Shown here: positions 23,880-35,024 of the stretch, in pieces
Position numbering within the stretch: the stretch's first letter is position 1
Layout: each line of letters starts with the position of its first letter
Origin: Patiria pectinifera
Lineage: Eukaryota; Echinodermata; Asteroidea; Valvatida; Asterinidae
Assembly (NCBI GenBank): GCA_029964075.1
Contig: CM057130.1
Coordinates: 5,704,001-5,768,000, forward strand
DNA: 64,000 nt
Direction of reading: 5' to 3'
Translations under genes and position numbers: made by a program
Notes under the pieces: model-generated
Told to the model about the DNA's origin: nothing
Databases searched by the model: none
The model's input: only the letters and a program-made list of their open reading frames with translations

Positions 23880-26800
23880 TTAGAGTGGCTTGGAAGCGTG
23901 TATGACCATCAGATCGATCGGAAAGAAGACATATCCTGGTCGAGACTCATCCGGGTATCGAGACAACGCCCACTGCCAGAAATCCTCAAGATACGCCTCC
24001 TGATCTGACTCCGGTATTTGCGATGATGTTGCCCAAATTGTCTTCAAAAATACTAGGAGCAAAAAACAGAGAAAATGTTATTTTGGTTTCGGATTAATAA
24101 AAGAGTTATTGTTGTTAGACGAGAACCCTCGTATTACATTTAATATTTAATATACATGTAATATGACGTTATGTACTATTATGTACTAGAGCAAAGGGCT
24201 TCCTATTGAAGTCGGATCGGGAAAAACAAAATGATTTCACACAGTTAGGCCTACAAAGTAAATTAACACCCATTCGATATCCAGTCATTACGCTAAGAAT
24301 GACAACGATCTCTTGAAGACGAAAAGAGCATACTGATCAGAACGTCGAGTTTTACAACCAACCGGTTCTTTTCAGAACCAGCCATCTTCCCAAAAGAGAT
24401 GTCTACATGGTGTTACCTTCATAGGTCAATGTTCAAATGAGAAGGGGAAAACAGTTTGTAAGGATCTAGGAGGGTAATTAATGTGTTCACAGTGAACTTT
24501 AACTGACATTGTAGGCCTATAGGCTTATAATGATCATTGAAATCAAAAGACATAAACCCATTGTGTATTGCAAAAACCATTCTGAACAAAGGAACCACCA
24601 ACTCTCCTAATGTCTACTATGAAGACCGGGGTTGAACCTAAGTGGAACGTGGGACGGAGGTTGAGGAATTTCCTCCTAAATAGGAATTACTTTTTGTTCG
24701 CAGCTCTGTTTCTGGCGGGAAGTATTGTGTCTCAGACCACGTGTTGATCCAACCACAACTCTCAAGCAGCTCTTCAGTCTCTGACACGGACTGGTTCCAG
24801 AAGTTGAATGGACTCTTGTAGTCCTGGAAAAATATGTCAAATTGTCAAAAACGGAACTTGGTTTTAAATACGATTTTCATTTACATTTTGCGGTCATTTC
24901 TATTTCTGGGATACGATTCTGTACATAGTATTAGTAGGAACTGCAGTTATTCAAATAAATGGATTGCAATTGCAAATGTCCGAGCAGTTGGAACATGTAG
25001 TGCCTGGCGTATAGCCAGTCTGGCTTTTTGCCTCAGGGATGGTCCCAGCCCTGAAGAGGGCATGCTGAGCGTCATGTTCTATTATGGCTTCGCTCGTACC
25101 CCCCTCCGCCCCCTGCCCTGCAAACAGGACGCTGGGATACTCTGATGAGCTTCACAGAATCTTGTGAAGGAAGTGGCCTCTGACCTATGCATAAAGCATC
25201 TGGCTGCAGCTGTTCAAGACCGCAGTTAGACAATGTGCACAAATGCTATCCGAAAACTTCCCATGAAATTGCGCGCATTCCATACCGGATGTGATTTCTG
25301 TTTCATTGCGGACCATGTGGACACAATTTTGAGCGTCGCATAATGCAATCCGACCGTTCGTGATTCGAAACGGAGCCTGAGCGAGTGACGGGAATTGTAA
25401 ATTAACAACACAGATAAGTTTTACAGAATTTCCTACATTATTACGATTTTCAACGACAAAAAAACCTCTCTTAACTGGAGTAAAAGAGTAATGAATCAGT
25501 CTTAACGGCCGATTCAAACCTTGCAGAGTCATGACCTTGTTGACGTGCAGGTCACTGGTCACGCAAAATCCAACCAATCAGAGCGTGAATTCATCAGAGT
25601 ATCCCAGCGTCCTGTTTGCAGGGCCGGGGGGGGGGGGGGAACGAGCGAATATTATGGCAACCTTGTCCCCAGAGCTTACTTTATTTCCAACCTCGTTTCC
25701 AATAGTAAGCTCTGGATAGGAAACTTTCTTCCTGTAGGCCTATCCTGATTCGATACCGCAATTTGCTAGTAATGGATATATGTCGTGTAGTTGGTGTTTT
25801 CACGATCACTGTAATTATAACGTCCACGCCATCTCAATAATGCTCATTTTCTTTCCAGTTTGCTCATACAGAAATATGAAATGTGATACTGCATATTGGC
25901 AGGGGCAATTTGATGCTGTTTTTACCTCAGACACCGCATACAAAACAAACGCTAATGTAACGTACGTGCATGCGCCAGACTACATGTATTCCTCATTTGC
26001 ATACGTGTTCAAAAATCTTGCACATGCAAATGATCCAATACCAGGGTGAAAGAGCAGGTAGTGGTGGGCACGTACTGCTCGACACCCTGGGGACGAGGTT
26101 GCTATTATGGTTACCAGGCCTACGTCAGGGGAATGTCATGTCAGTGAAATGGCTCACCTGCATGTATTTACCCCACTTGGCGTGACTGCTTAGAAAATCA
26201 TGAGCCTCCTTTACAAACGTTGTTGGTTTACCCGCGATTAGCAGCACCTCCCCTCCCGGCTTGAGACAAGCCAAGATGCTCCTGAGTGCCTTAGCGTGGT
26301 CCGGGCACCAGTGAAGAACGAAGAAGCTGACAGCCTTGTCGAATCTTCCAAGATAGTCTGGGTTGTCTCCAATGGTCCGTGCGTCTCCCCAATTGTAAGT
26401 TATATTGGGTGCCGAGTTGTTGGCATGAGCGACGGCTAGCATCTCCTCTGAAGTGTCAATGCCTGTGTTAAAAATGTTCAATAGTAGATGACAGATCTTC
26501 AATGAATTTTAAAAAGCATTCACACATTGGAATTTTGGAGGGGGTCATCATTTGGAATGATATTTCAACTGTGATATCTGGGAATTAATTTTTGAAAAAA
26601 AGAGAAATGACACTGTGGGAACCAGATATGGATGCTCGTTTCAGATTATAACATGTTCTAGATTGGAAAACTGAAAGATGCTCTCCTGACGAATTTTCAA
26701 TTATGTATGTTTTGTTTTAACGAAAAACTATTTTGGGTATCTGCAACCCTGTGAAATGGAATTTCATTTTACGCACAAAATAATGAACCCGGCCTGTTTA

Positions 26801-27891
26801 TATATTGTCTGACAGCCAATAATTCGATTTTGGGATTTTTTTGTCCGCTGCCTCATTCAAAAGTGAACTTAGGAAAATAATAATTGAAAAAATATCAAAT
26901 CTGTCGTCGAAGTGAAACTCCAAAATAGCACAGGAAATCATTTTGTGAGCAGTCCACCTAATGTCACCCTATATAATACGCGCGATGTTGGAAGTATTTG
27001 CTGCCACATGTAATTTGAGTCCCCCCCAACTCAACTCCACAAACGAGACCATGTTTCCATTTATACCAGTCATATTTTATAGGGGGGGGGGACACAGTCT
27101 AACCGTTAGCTATAGTTCCCATTTAAAGCCATTGGTGATCACCTCCGGCGTACGAAGCATTATTTTCAATTTTGGAAACGATGTTCACAGCGGTGCGTAT
27201 TGCATTTGAACACATGCCTATCAAAAAACCCTAACCATAACCAGAAGGCAAAATCGCCAGTGTCTCCACGAAGGTAACTTTCTAGACTTGGTGCCAAGTC
27301 GGTAATTGTTTTGTGTACAGTAATACTGGATCCATGCACGCAAAATATGTATCGCTGCATGCAATGCGGTAGTCAGGTTCCCAGACCAAATGATGCTGAC
27401 TATTGATGTTCAATTACCGACTTGGCGAATACGGTTTCAATTTTGTATACAACATAATGGGAGTATTTGGAATCGCTAGCGAATTCCCGGTGAGCACTCT
27501 GATTGGTTCGGATACCATAATGTATCAAGTTCTAGGCCGCCACGGAGGATAATTCGAATATTTTCAAGGGTTCGCACTTTGTGTTGTGAAACATTACAAA
27601 AATGTACCATAATCCATACCATGATGTGCTGAATTGACCTCGGTCGTGTTTATTATGTGGCCGGGACACAATACGTAAAAGTGATTGATTAATTAATTGG
27701 TTTATTTGCTTTATACCTGTTACGCTGTTAACTTTCCTCGCTAATGCTTTCGTCTCTTCGCCCGTACCACAACCAACATCAATAACGTCATCCTCGGGTC
27801 GAAAAGTAAGCTTGTCGAGGTTGCGCATTATGATTGAATGTTGAAAGAATCTACCGTCTCCTTCGTAATTTTTGGCCGCTGAAAAATTCAT
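23880..27891 (-). CDS. M2: JHAMT-like SAM-dependent methyltransferase
   Basis: Four exons join with canonical GT-AG sites: 27717-27891, 26158-26462, 24691-24823 and 23880-24052 (phases 1, 0, 1), giving 261 residues, normal for the family. Exon 1 carries motif I, VIDVGCGTGEE. Exon 2 has GIDTSEEMLAVA (post-I acidic region), the GRFDKAVSFFVLHW segment typical of juvenile-hormone-acid methyltransferase relatives, and LKPGGEVLLIAG (motif III). Exons 3 and 4 form the C-terminal cap, ending MVIHASKPL. The family transfers a methyl group from SAM to a small carboxylic acid; insect members act on juvenile hormone acid or farnesoic acid. The substrate here is unknown, and a soluble cytosolic enzyme is expected. 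It is the only copy of the three with no defect seen. The chosen Met has no in-frame alternative that keeps the domain. Confidence 0.85.
25089..25649. mobile_element. Inverted-repeat element in M2 intron 2
   Basis: GCAAACAGGACGCTGGGATA plus CTCTGATGA at about 25120-25148 is repeated in inverse at about 25593-25621, with further matching GCTCG and C/G-run flanks outward. The interior holds a 130-residue minus-strand open frame with no recognised domain; I do not call it a gene. No target duplication was established. Confidence 0.55.
25915..26110. repeat. Block shared with methyltransferase upstream regions
   Basis: The series CACCGCATACA, AAATGATCCAATACC, AGAGCAGGTAGT and CGACACC also occurs upstream of M2 exon 1 (28290-28500) and M3 exon 1 (38745-38945). 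Here it lies inside M2 intron 2. Confidence 0.6.
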
Positions 27892-28289
27892 ACTGAATCT
27901 GAAAAATAATGAAAATCTTTAACAGTTGAAAATGTGAAAATGTTCGGTTTATGTATGCTCAGTGGAAGGTGTTGCTACCTCTAGCCTCGTTTCAAAAGCC
28001 TCTGGATTGATACGTGGTTCCTGTAGCCTTGCAAACGATATTTGCTACACAAGTGTTTTATTTGAAGTATTCGGTCCCTTTCTGAACACACCCTGAGGCA
28101 GTAGTACTTTAGTGCTGTTGTATTTGGTGCTTATGGTGGTGGTGGTTCACTGTAATTACACAAATTACAATACTTAACTTTAGTATTTAGTTTAATAATA
28201 TTCAGTTTGAGTCTCCATATTGGATATCTTCATATCTCCATGTTTTGTTTTTTATCTCACGCCGTATCAAATTGAATCCGTTGTACTAC

Positions 28290-28500
28290 AGACACCGCAT
28301 ACAGAAACCAACGCTGATGATCTATGGCCAGGCACCAGACTATTATGTAATCTGCATGTGTACGATTTTTTAACATGCCAATGATCCAGTACCCGGTGTG
28401 AGAGAGCAGGTAGTCTAAGCGTACTTCTCGACACCATGGGAGCGAGGTTGACCTCTAGGTCTCTGGTAAGGGTGTAAATACGCAGGAACATTTTTCCAAC
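28290..28500. repeat. Duplicated block upstream of M2
   Basis: It shares ACACCGCATACAGAAACCAA, AATGATCCAGTACC and CAGGAACATTT with 38745-38945, about the same distance from the start codon in both genes. It may be part of the duplicated gene unit, a promoter region or an older repeat; the copy inside M2 intron 2 favours a repeat. Confidence 0.6.
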
Positions 28501-28629
28501 CTAAGGCTAGCAGTGCGTTCGATTACTCCCCCAGCTTACTCGCGCCTGGCTCCTCGCGTAATGACAGACATGCGCAGTGGAGCTAAACAAACGAACGGTT
28601 TCGGGTAAAGTTCCGTGCAAGAGCTGGAA

Positions 28630-28880
28630 ACATGGGCGTCGCCAGGATTTTTTTCTAGAGGGGGGCAAAACATGTTCCCCCCCAAAAAAATCCTGTTTTT
28701 CTCAACATATTCTCGATTTATCAGTTTTTTTTGGGGGGGGGGTAGGGACATTTTGCCCCCCATTAAACTTACACAAATATGACTTCTCGCCTCTTTTCTT
28801 TTTGTTCTCTCTTTTTTTTCTTCCTTTTTTGCTTTTCCGGGGGGGGGGGGGAAGGTTGCCACTGACGCCACTTTTTTCTT
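28630..28880. mobile_element. Nonautonomous repeat with poly-G tracts
   Basis: It begins near GGGCGTCGCCAGGAT and ends near GCCACTGACGCC, with an interior of GGGGGGCAAA, TTTCTCAAC and pyrimidine runs. A degenerate relative lies in the centre of the foldback element at 19030-19170. The termini are imperfect and no target duplication was confirmed. Confidence 0.5.
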
Positions 28881-29080
28881 CATATACCATCTCAATAAAG
28901 GTCATGCATTGCAAAAATGACGATAAGACATGAATCTGGGACTGAGAAATATTTCCAATTTAGTTAGGAAATTTTTTTCTTGACTCTCCATAGACTTTGT
29001 ACACAATTGCGCAAGTGGCGTCAGGTTGCAACATTTTTCCCAGGCTGCATCCGAGAGCACGTCCACGGCCTCCACGCCCA

Positions 29081-30354
29081 GTAGTCAGGTGGCATATGGT
29101 CGGAATCGTGACCGACTGGTCCAAAGCACCAAACTTGGCAGATAGATTCTTATGGCCCTAGAGAAGATATTTAGAAGGGGTGACACCTGAAATTCTTTTG
29201 GGAAGGGTGCCTAATTTGCATAAATCGTTAATCCCTGCCGTGTAATATATTTATTCCCATATTTGGGTATATTTTTATTTTTTATTTTTTTGAAAAGTGT
29301 ATTTTGGTGATTCTACTTGCATATACTTACTTCAATAACATTTTGTAAAACAAATAAGTGACTGAATAATTAGGAGGACATAGTAAAGAACCAAAATTGC
29401 TACTATTTTACCCTAAAGTTACGCGCATTTACCTTTTCCTCAGATATCATCAACTAGTCTCGCCAGACGTGGGTATTGATGAGCTTCAAATTAACAAAGC
29501 TACTTACTGGCATAGTTACCCTAACAAAAATAATTGGGAAATCAAGTGAAAATTGATAACATCTTGATGTTTAGCCCAAAAGACCAACAAAAGGGGAGAA
29601 AATGTGGTGTCCGTAAATTGGGCTAGTACAGTAAGGGTAACGTTGGGACTTAAACAAGCTCAACAAAATCCCACTAAATAAGAGATTATTGTTGTTTACA
29701 ATAATTTTGTCTACGCCAAAACGTTTTCTCAACATTAATTAGGGGAATTTCCTTGAACTTGTTCCAGTCTTCCATGTTAGGCAACCCTTCACCTACTTGT
29801 TAGCCTAATTATGGATACCTCGTTTTTTTCCCAGTTTTTGTTTTCTGGGCTAAATATCACAATGTTATCATTGTTCACACGATTTTGCATAAGGTTTTAA
29901 TAGGGTAGCTGTACCAGTAAGCTACTTGGTGAATTGGAAGTTCATCAATGCTAATGTTTGGCAAGACTAATTGATGATATCTGGAGACAAGGTAAATGCG
30001 CGCAATTTTAGGGCATAATAGTAGCCATTTTGGATCGTTACTATGTCCTCATAATTATTCAGTCACTTATATGCTTTGGAAAATGTTATTTAAGTAAAGA
30101 TATGTAAGTAGAATCCCCAAAATACACTTTTCCAAAAATTAAAAAAATTAAAATATACCCAAATATGGGAATAAATATATTACACGACAGGGATTAACGA
30201 TTTATGCAAATTAGGCACCCTTCCCAAAAGAATTTCAGGTGTCACCCCTTCTAAATATCTTCTCTAGGTCTATAAGAATATATCTGCCAAGTTTGGTGCT
30301 TTGGACCAGTCGGTCACGATCTTGACGAAAATTAGATCTAAGCCACCTGACTAC
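29081..30354. mobile_element. 1.3-kb palindrome / foldback element
   Basis: Left arm (29081 to about 29690) and right arm (about 29735-30354) are inverse copies over about 600 bp each, for example GACCGACTGGTCCAAAGCAC against GTGCTTTGGACCAGTCGGTC, and CCTGAAATTCTTTTGGGAAG against CTTCCCAAAAGAATTTCAGG. Identity falls towards the short centre. The ends are GTAGTCAGGTGGC and its complement. No coding region or target duplication was identified. Confidence 0.75.
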
Positions 30355-30514
30355 AGCTAATACGCGGGGACGCGCTGACAATAATTCGTAGTCGTATATA
30401 GCTCCGTGCATAGAGCTTCATCGGGTTTGTAGCTCTATGCTCCGTGGAAGCCCGTTTCGGACACGGCCTGATGAGGCGCCCGCCGGACGTTGCATGGCCT
30501 TATGGGATACTTAC

Positions 30515-30547
30515 CCAAGTGACCGGCTCGGCGAGTCGGTCACTTGG
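30515..30547. repeat. Perfect-stem hairpin
   Basis: CCAAGTGACCG at the left pairs exactly with CGGTCACTTGG at the right, with inner CTCG and CGAG extending the stem. It shares the GACCG and CGGTC core with the nearby palindrome, but the surrounding text differs. Confidence 0.7.
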
Positions 30548-31480
30548 ACCAGGCTCGAGTAAGCGCGAGAAGTCACGTGAGAGGTAAATCGAACGCTTGT
30601 CGCGCTTGCACGAGTAAGCGCGGGGGAAGTAATCGAACGCACTGATGATGTCTTTAACTTTTGACCTTTGTGACATTTGACCTTTCAACCGAAATGTCTT
30701 TACTGGAGTAGGCCTACTTCTTTAATGAAATCCCAGTTACATACACATTACCAATCAAGCCAGAGCGAGTGTGGGCGAGAACCATCGTTTACCAAAGTCC
30801 TACTTAATCACGTGATCAATATTTGACAATTATTTATTTACCTATTTATTTATTTATCATTATTATTATACTTTGTTATCTGTGGACATTAAGAAGAAGA
30901 AAAAGGTAATGTACAAGTTAAAAAGATACAATACAAAATGTAAGCCGGGCTGTCTAGGAAAACTGTCATCATGTAATGTGTACATCTATACCCCTGATTG
31001 CAAATTAGGGTAAAAATACACAGACGAAGAACTTGTTCAGTTCGCAACGTCAGGCCGCATTAATTGTTTAGATTTCAAAATACAAAGATGAAAAAAAAAA
31101 AACCGTTGTTAAATCCCGACATGAATAAAAGGATGAATATAAAAACATAAAAACAAAGGGAAAGTATTGAAAGCCTACCCCCCCCCCAAAAAAAACCACC
31201 AAAAGTATGGACACCCACTTTAACAGACTGTTAAAAGTCAATTGGAATCATTCGAGGCTGGTCGCATCGCCAATAACAGCAGCAGGTTTAACTGCGCATG
31301 CATTTCCCTTCACGACAAGGAAAACTGTGGTTCAAGAATGTTGAATCGATCCAAGTTGAATGTCGTTTAAACATGATGTTATAATTTAATATTAACATAA
31401 TTTGATATTAACATAATTTTATTCAGGATTCCCAGCCACTCTGGAAATCAAGGAAAACCTTGAAGGGTCCATGCATGCGA
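30548..31480. other. No gene recognised
   Basis: AT-rich DNA with a TTTATTTA run near 30831-30860 and no recognised domain or RNA. Confidence 0.5.
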
Positions 31481-31491
31481 AGAATTTTTTT

Positions 31492-32998
31492 GGTAGCGTC
31501 AGTATCACACTGGGAGGAAGGTACACTTATCATAATTTATGCCTACGTCACCAAGTTGATGAGCAGGTCGTATGACGTTGCTAGAACATGAATTATGCAG
31601 ATCCGTGCCAACGGCCGAGGCATGCGCCAGATGCAGATGAAAGCGCTGGCTCGTATGCAAACGATAGCCTAGCAAAGCTGACCGTCAAGATAGCGGCGGT
31701 TTATTCCCCCATGGTCGATCGAACTACTACTAGCCCGTTTGGCGAGTCAAACATTATTAGTACAGCTACGGGCAAAGATGCAAAGAAAGGAAGAAATAAA
31801 TCATTGCATTCAGAAAGCAAATCTGTTGCTGTATCAATTAATGGTTAAATAGATCTGTTTATTAAAACACTGACGAGATTGCCTCAGGATACTCAAAAAA
31901 GGACAACGCGGCGGGCAAGCACAGTAACCGGCCCTGATCAAATTACATTACATTTGAACGGCATAAAAACAAAAACGACATCGACAATGCATTTTTCTTT
32001 CTAGTTTATTCATTTTTTTAGATAGAGGATCTTGATACAATATTATTCTCGTTCCTTTTTTACGAAACTTTCTGTTTTGATATCCATGTCCATGCAAACT
32101 TATAAGGAATTGTACGTGCCCGTAAAGTAGTTAAAGAACAGCAATGTCAGTGATGTTCATCCACTTTTTCGTTTGCAACACTAAAGTGCTAAAAATCTTA
32201 ACTTGGCCGGCCGGTGCTTAATTGAACAATAACCTGATTGCAACTTCGTCAAACATCGCCACTAAGAAATAACTTGAACCTCAGTTTAAAGGTTAAAAAT
32301 ATTCAACAAAGTTCTTTTGAAGGCCCATCTTTAAAAAAAAAGAGTGGATTTTATAAATCATATATTGTTTGCGAATTGCTAATGACTAGAGCTTGTTGTT
32401 GACAGTTGTTGAAACAAGTATTCTGTGTCAATTTCTCCAAGCAGTCAGGATGATGCACAATAAATTCCTTTTTTTGACGAAACAGGTTTCTAGGGTCATT
32501 GCGTTTTAATGGTGATATCATTTGAACGGATTGAGCAATTTCAGTAATTTCTTTTTTTATTTAAAAGTAGTTTCTGAAATAGGTTTTCCAGTCATTATAG
32601 GCCTACTTATTTTGGTGCTACATAATTTTTTTTAAATATGAAATATATTTTTGGAGGTTTGGGTTCAGCTCTTTTTTTTTTTAACTCACCCTGCACTGCT
32701 GTTTAATTTAAATAAATGAAACGAGAACTGTTTTACACTCAAAGCTTCTGCACAGTTTTCAGGAGCCATACATAAAGCTTGATCTCAGTCCACGACGCGG
32801 CGTATAGCGCCGTTCATGCGATGCACGTGTTCACAACAAGGTATGCATTATGTTATGCATATACTACCATCATCCGGGACATCCATGTGCATACATACTG
32901 CATAATTCAGTGTGCTAAATGACCTCCGTGGCGAAATAGTGACGTAAGCATAAATTATGATAAGTGTACCTTCCTCCCAGTGTGATACTGACGCTACC
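31492..32998. mobile_element. 1.5-kb DNA element, 62-bp TIRs, 9-bp TSD (MULE-like)
   Basis: The termini begin GGTAGCGTCAGTATCACACT and stay identical for about 62 bp except for one base (ATGCCTACGTCA against ATGCTTACGTCA). They are flanked by AATTTTTTT at 31483-31491 and 32999-33007. Long inverted termini with a 9-bp duplication suggest a Mutator-like element, although the A/T-run target weakens the count. The interior has one 86-residue forward frame (31588-31848) without a recognisable domain, so it appears nonautonomous. Confidence 0.75.
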
Positions 32999-33539
32999 AA
33001 TTTTTTTTCTTAGGAACACTTGACATTAATTTTGTGCAACTTTCTCCTCCTCTGAAATAATATGAAAACTATTCAAAATTCCTTTTGGTTGATTTTACTG
33101 AAAAGTGTACCTCTTTAAACGTTGAAAATTTCACGTTTTTACGGACATCCAAGGGCGCTGTTGCTGAGATGCCATTTCAGAAAGACACTTTTCAGTTTAG
33201 GGGTTTTTAGATTGTGAACCCAAAAGACAGTGACCCAGAACATTACGGTTTTTGCCAGTTAGGCGTTTGTGCGTCTTGCGCCATGCGTACAAGTTATGTC
33301 CACTAGTACTGCTTTTTAGTGTGAAAATTATTGCACACCTGTCCAAACAATAATGCTGTCTGGTGTTTTAGCATTGTACAATGCCTAGCTGGCCAGCATT
33401 GTCGATGTCGAGATTAATCGAAATTTGCTGACTCGTCTGGCATGTCCGAAAGATTTTTATTTTATTTTTAAATGATCGAGTTACATGGTAATCCTTTTAA
33501 TGGAATATACTTAATGAATCCTAATCTATAACTACGTAC

Positions 33540-33728
33540 CTCAAGATATGAAGTAATTGTCACTCTTCCGTACAAAATCTTGCCAGTGCTTTTAACACGC
33601 AGTACATCACACCATGGAGCTACCAGCCATTTCAGCCTTGAGTCCGGTCAAGCTGTTACGTAACATATCAAGCCGCGCGGCCAGATGTCCTTCTACCCGC
33701 AGTCTCGCACAAAGGAAACAATCCGCAT
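33540..33728. repeat. Interspersed repeat shared with 40890-41060
   Basis: ATTTCAGCCTTGAGTCCGGT and CACAAAGGAAACAAT occur here and, with substitutions, at 40974 and 41042. There is no open frame of note. Confidence 0.6.
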
Positions 33729-34620
33729 CAGGGGCGTAGCAAGGTCATTTTTATCGAGGGGGGGGTGGTAAACATTTCTTTAGTGAAAAACTTAGGCACT
33801 TGCACATCAGTGCTGAAATGTAAACACGTTGTTTTCTTCGGACACTTGGCCTCTGTAAAATCAATGTTATTGGCACTTATGGGGTACCGGGAACAAAGGG
33901 CAACAATAGGGACAATGGTACCCCGGAAGTCCGTCTTTAGAAATTGAAGTACCCCATAGCCCTAATGATATGTGTTTTGAGATTTCCAAGGGGATAATGG
34001 AGAACAAAAGAAGGGGATAAGGGTCAAACAATAATGGTACCCCATAAACCCCATATGCTAAGTGTGGGTGTGTAGCTGTGTACTGTTCATCTTTTCAAAC
34101 CGTGGACAAAAAATACTAGAGAACAGAAGAGAACAAAAGAGAACAATATCGTCCACAATTCCCAGCATATGTCCACGATTGGGGTCGTGTACAAAACATA
34201 TGGGAGTCTTCCTAAAAAGTACAAACAAAAGAGCAGGGACAATAGGACGTCCACGATCGAAGGTGAACACACGTGGGTGTGTGTGTGTGTGTGTGTTGGG
34301 GGAGGGGGTACCATCTCTCGATGGGGGCGCTGTTCAAAAGCGACGATTATGCACACTAACGGACAATTATCAGGGCGATACCCGGCGCGAAATTTAAGAA
34401 AAAGGCACCCGTAACGGCCGATGCCACAGAAAACAAGCCCGACTATTTTTTTATAATGGATTTTTTTTTTTTTTAGAAAAGGGCACTTTTGAACAAAAGA
34501 TTGGCACTCTACAATATTTTTTTTTGGAGGGGGGGGGTATGCGCTGGTGAAAAAGGGGCATTTTGATGGAAAAGGGCAGTCTTTACAAAATATGGGGGGT
34601 GGTAAGTTCATACATTTTAC
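33729..34620. repeat. Composite of poly-G-containing repeats
   Basis: It contains the GTAGCAAGGTCATTTTTAT family start (33729), GGTACCCC-rich text and further poly-G pieces to about 34600. A 174-residue minus-strand frame crosses it but is Pro/Cys/Phe-rich repeat translation. Confidence 0.45.
34277..34296. repeat. (GT)n microsatellite
   Basis: Ten GT units followed by poly-G. Confidence 0.9.
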
Positions 34621-35024
34621 CTCCGTTTACAAACTTTTTATTAACATCTTTCTGAATTATAACATTTTTTTAAATGTATTTAATTAATTTTGTTGGTTTT
34701 TTTGAAAAAATATAATTTGGTTTATAGTTATATTTTATGGAACACTAAGTATGAGGCTTATTTTGGTCAATTTTCCGGGGACAAACGTGCCGACCGACCA
34801 TGCCACCAAGTGACATGTAGAAACTCCTGCCAGAGCTTAAAAATTTGTTCAGAAAAAGAAAAAATAGCGTTGATAATTTGAAATATAACGAACACTCCGA
34901 CTTTAACAACATCCTGAATCCTATAAATACCACCCCTTTTCTCTTTGCTCAACAGTGTTTCCTTCGAAATGGCAAATATTAAATTATCCCTCTAAACAGA
35001 TCGCATCACAGACAATCGGCGACT

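Noticed and set aside
25185..25577. 130-residue minus-strand frame in M2 intron 2
   Set aside because: It is inside an inverted-repeat element, has no recognised motif, and starts with no supporting context. It could be a transposon remnant but cannot be called.
31588..31848. 86-residue forward frame inside the 1.5-kb MULE-like element as a transposase
   Set aside because: It is too short, with no catalytic motif or zinc-binding pattern.
34087..34611. 174-residue minus-strand frame
   Set aside because: It spans poly-G and GT repeats and interspersed repeat text, is Pro- and Phe-rich, and has no domain or splice support.
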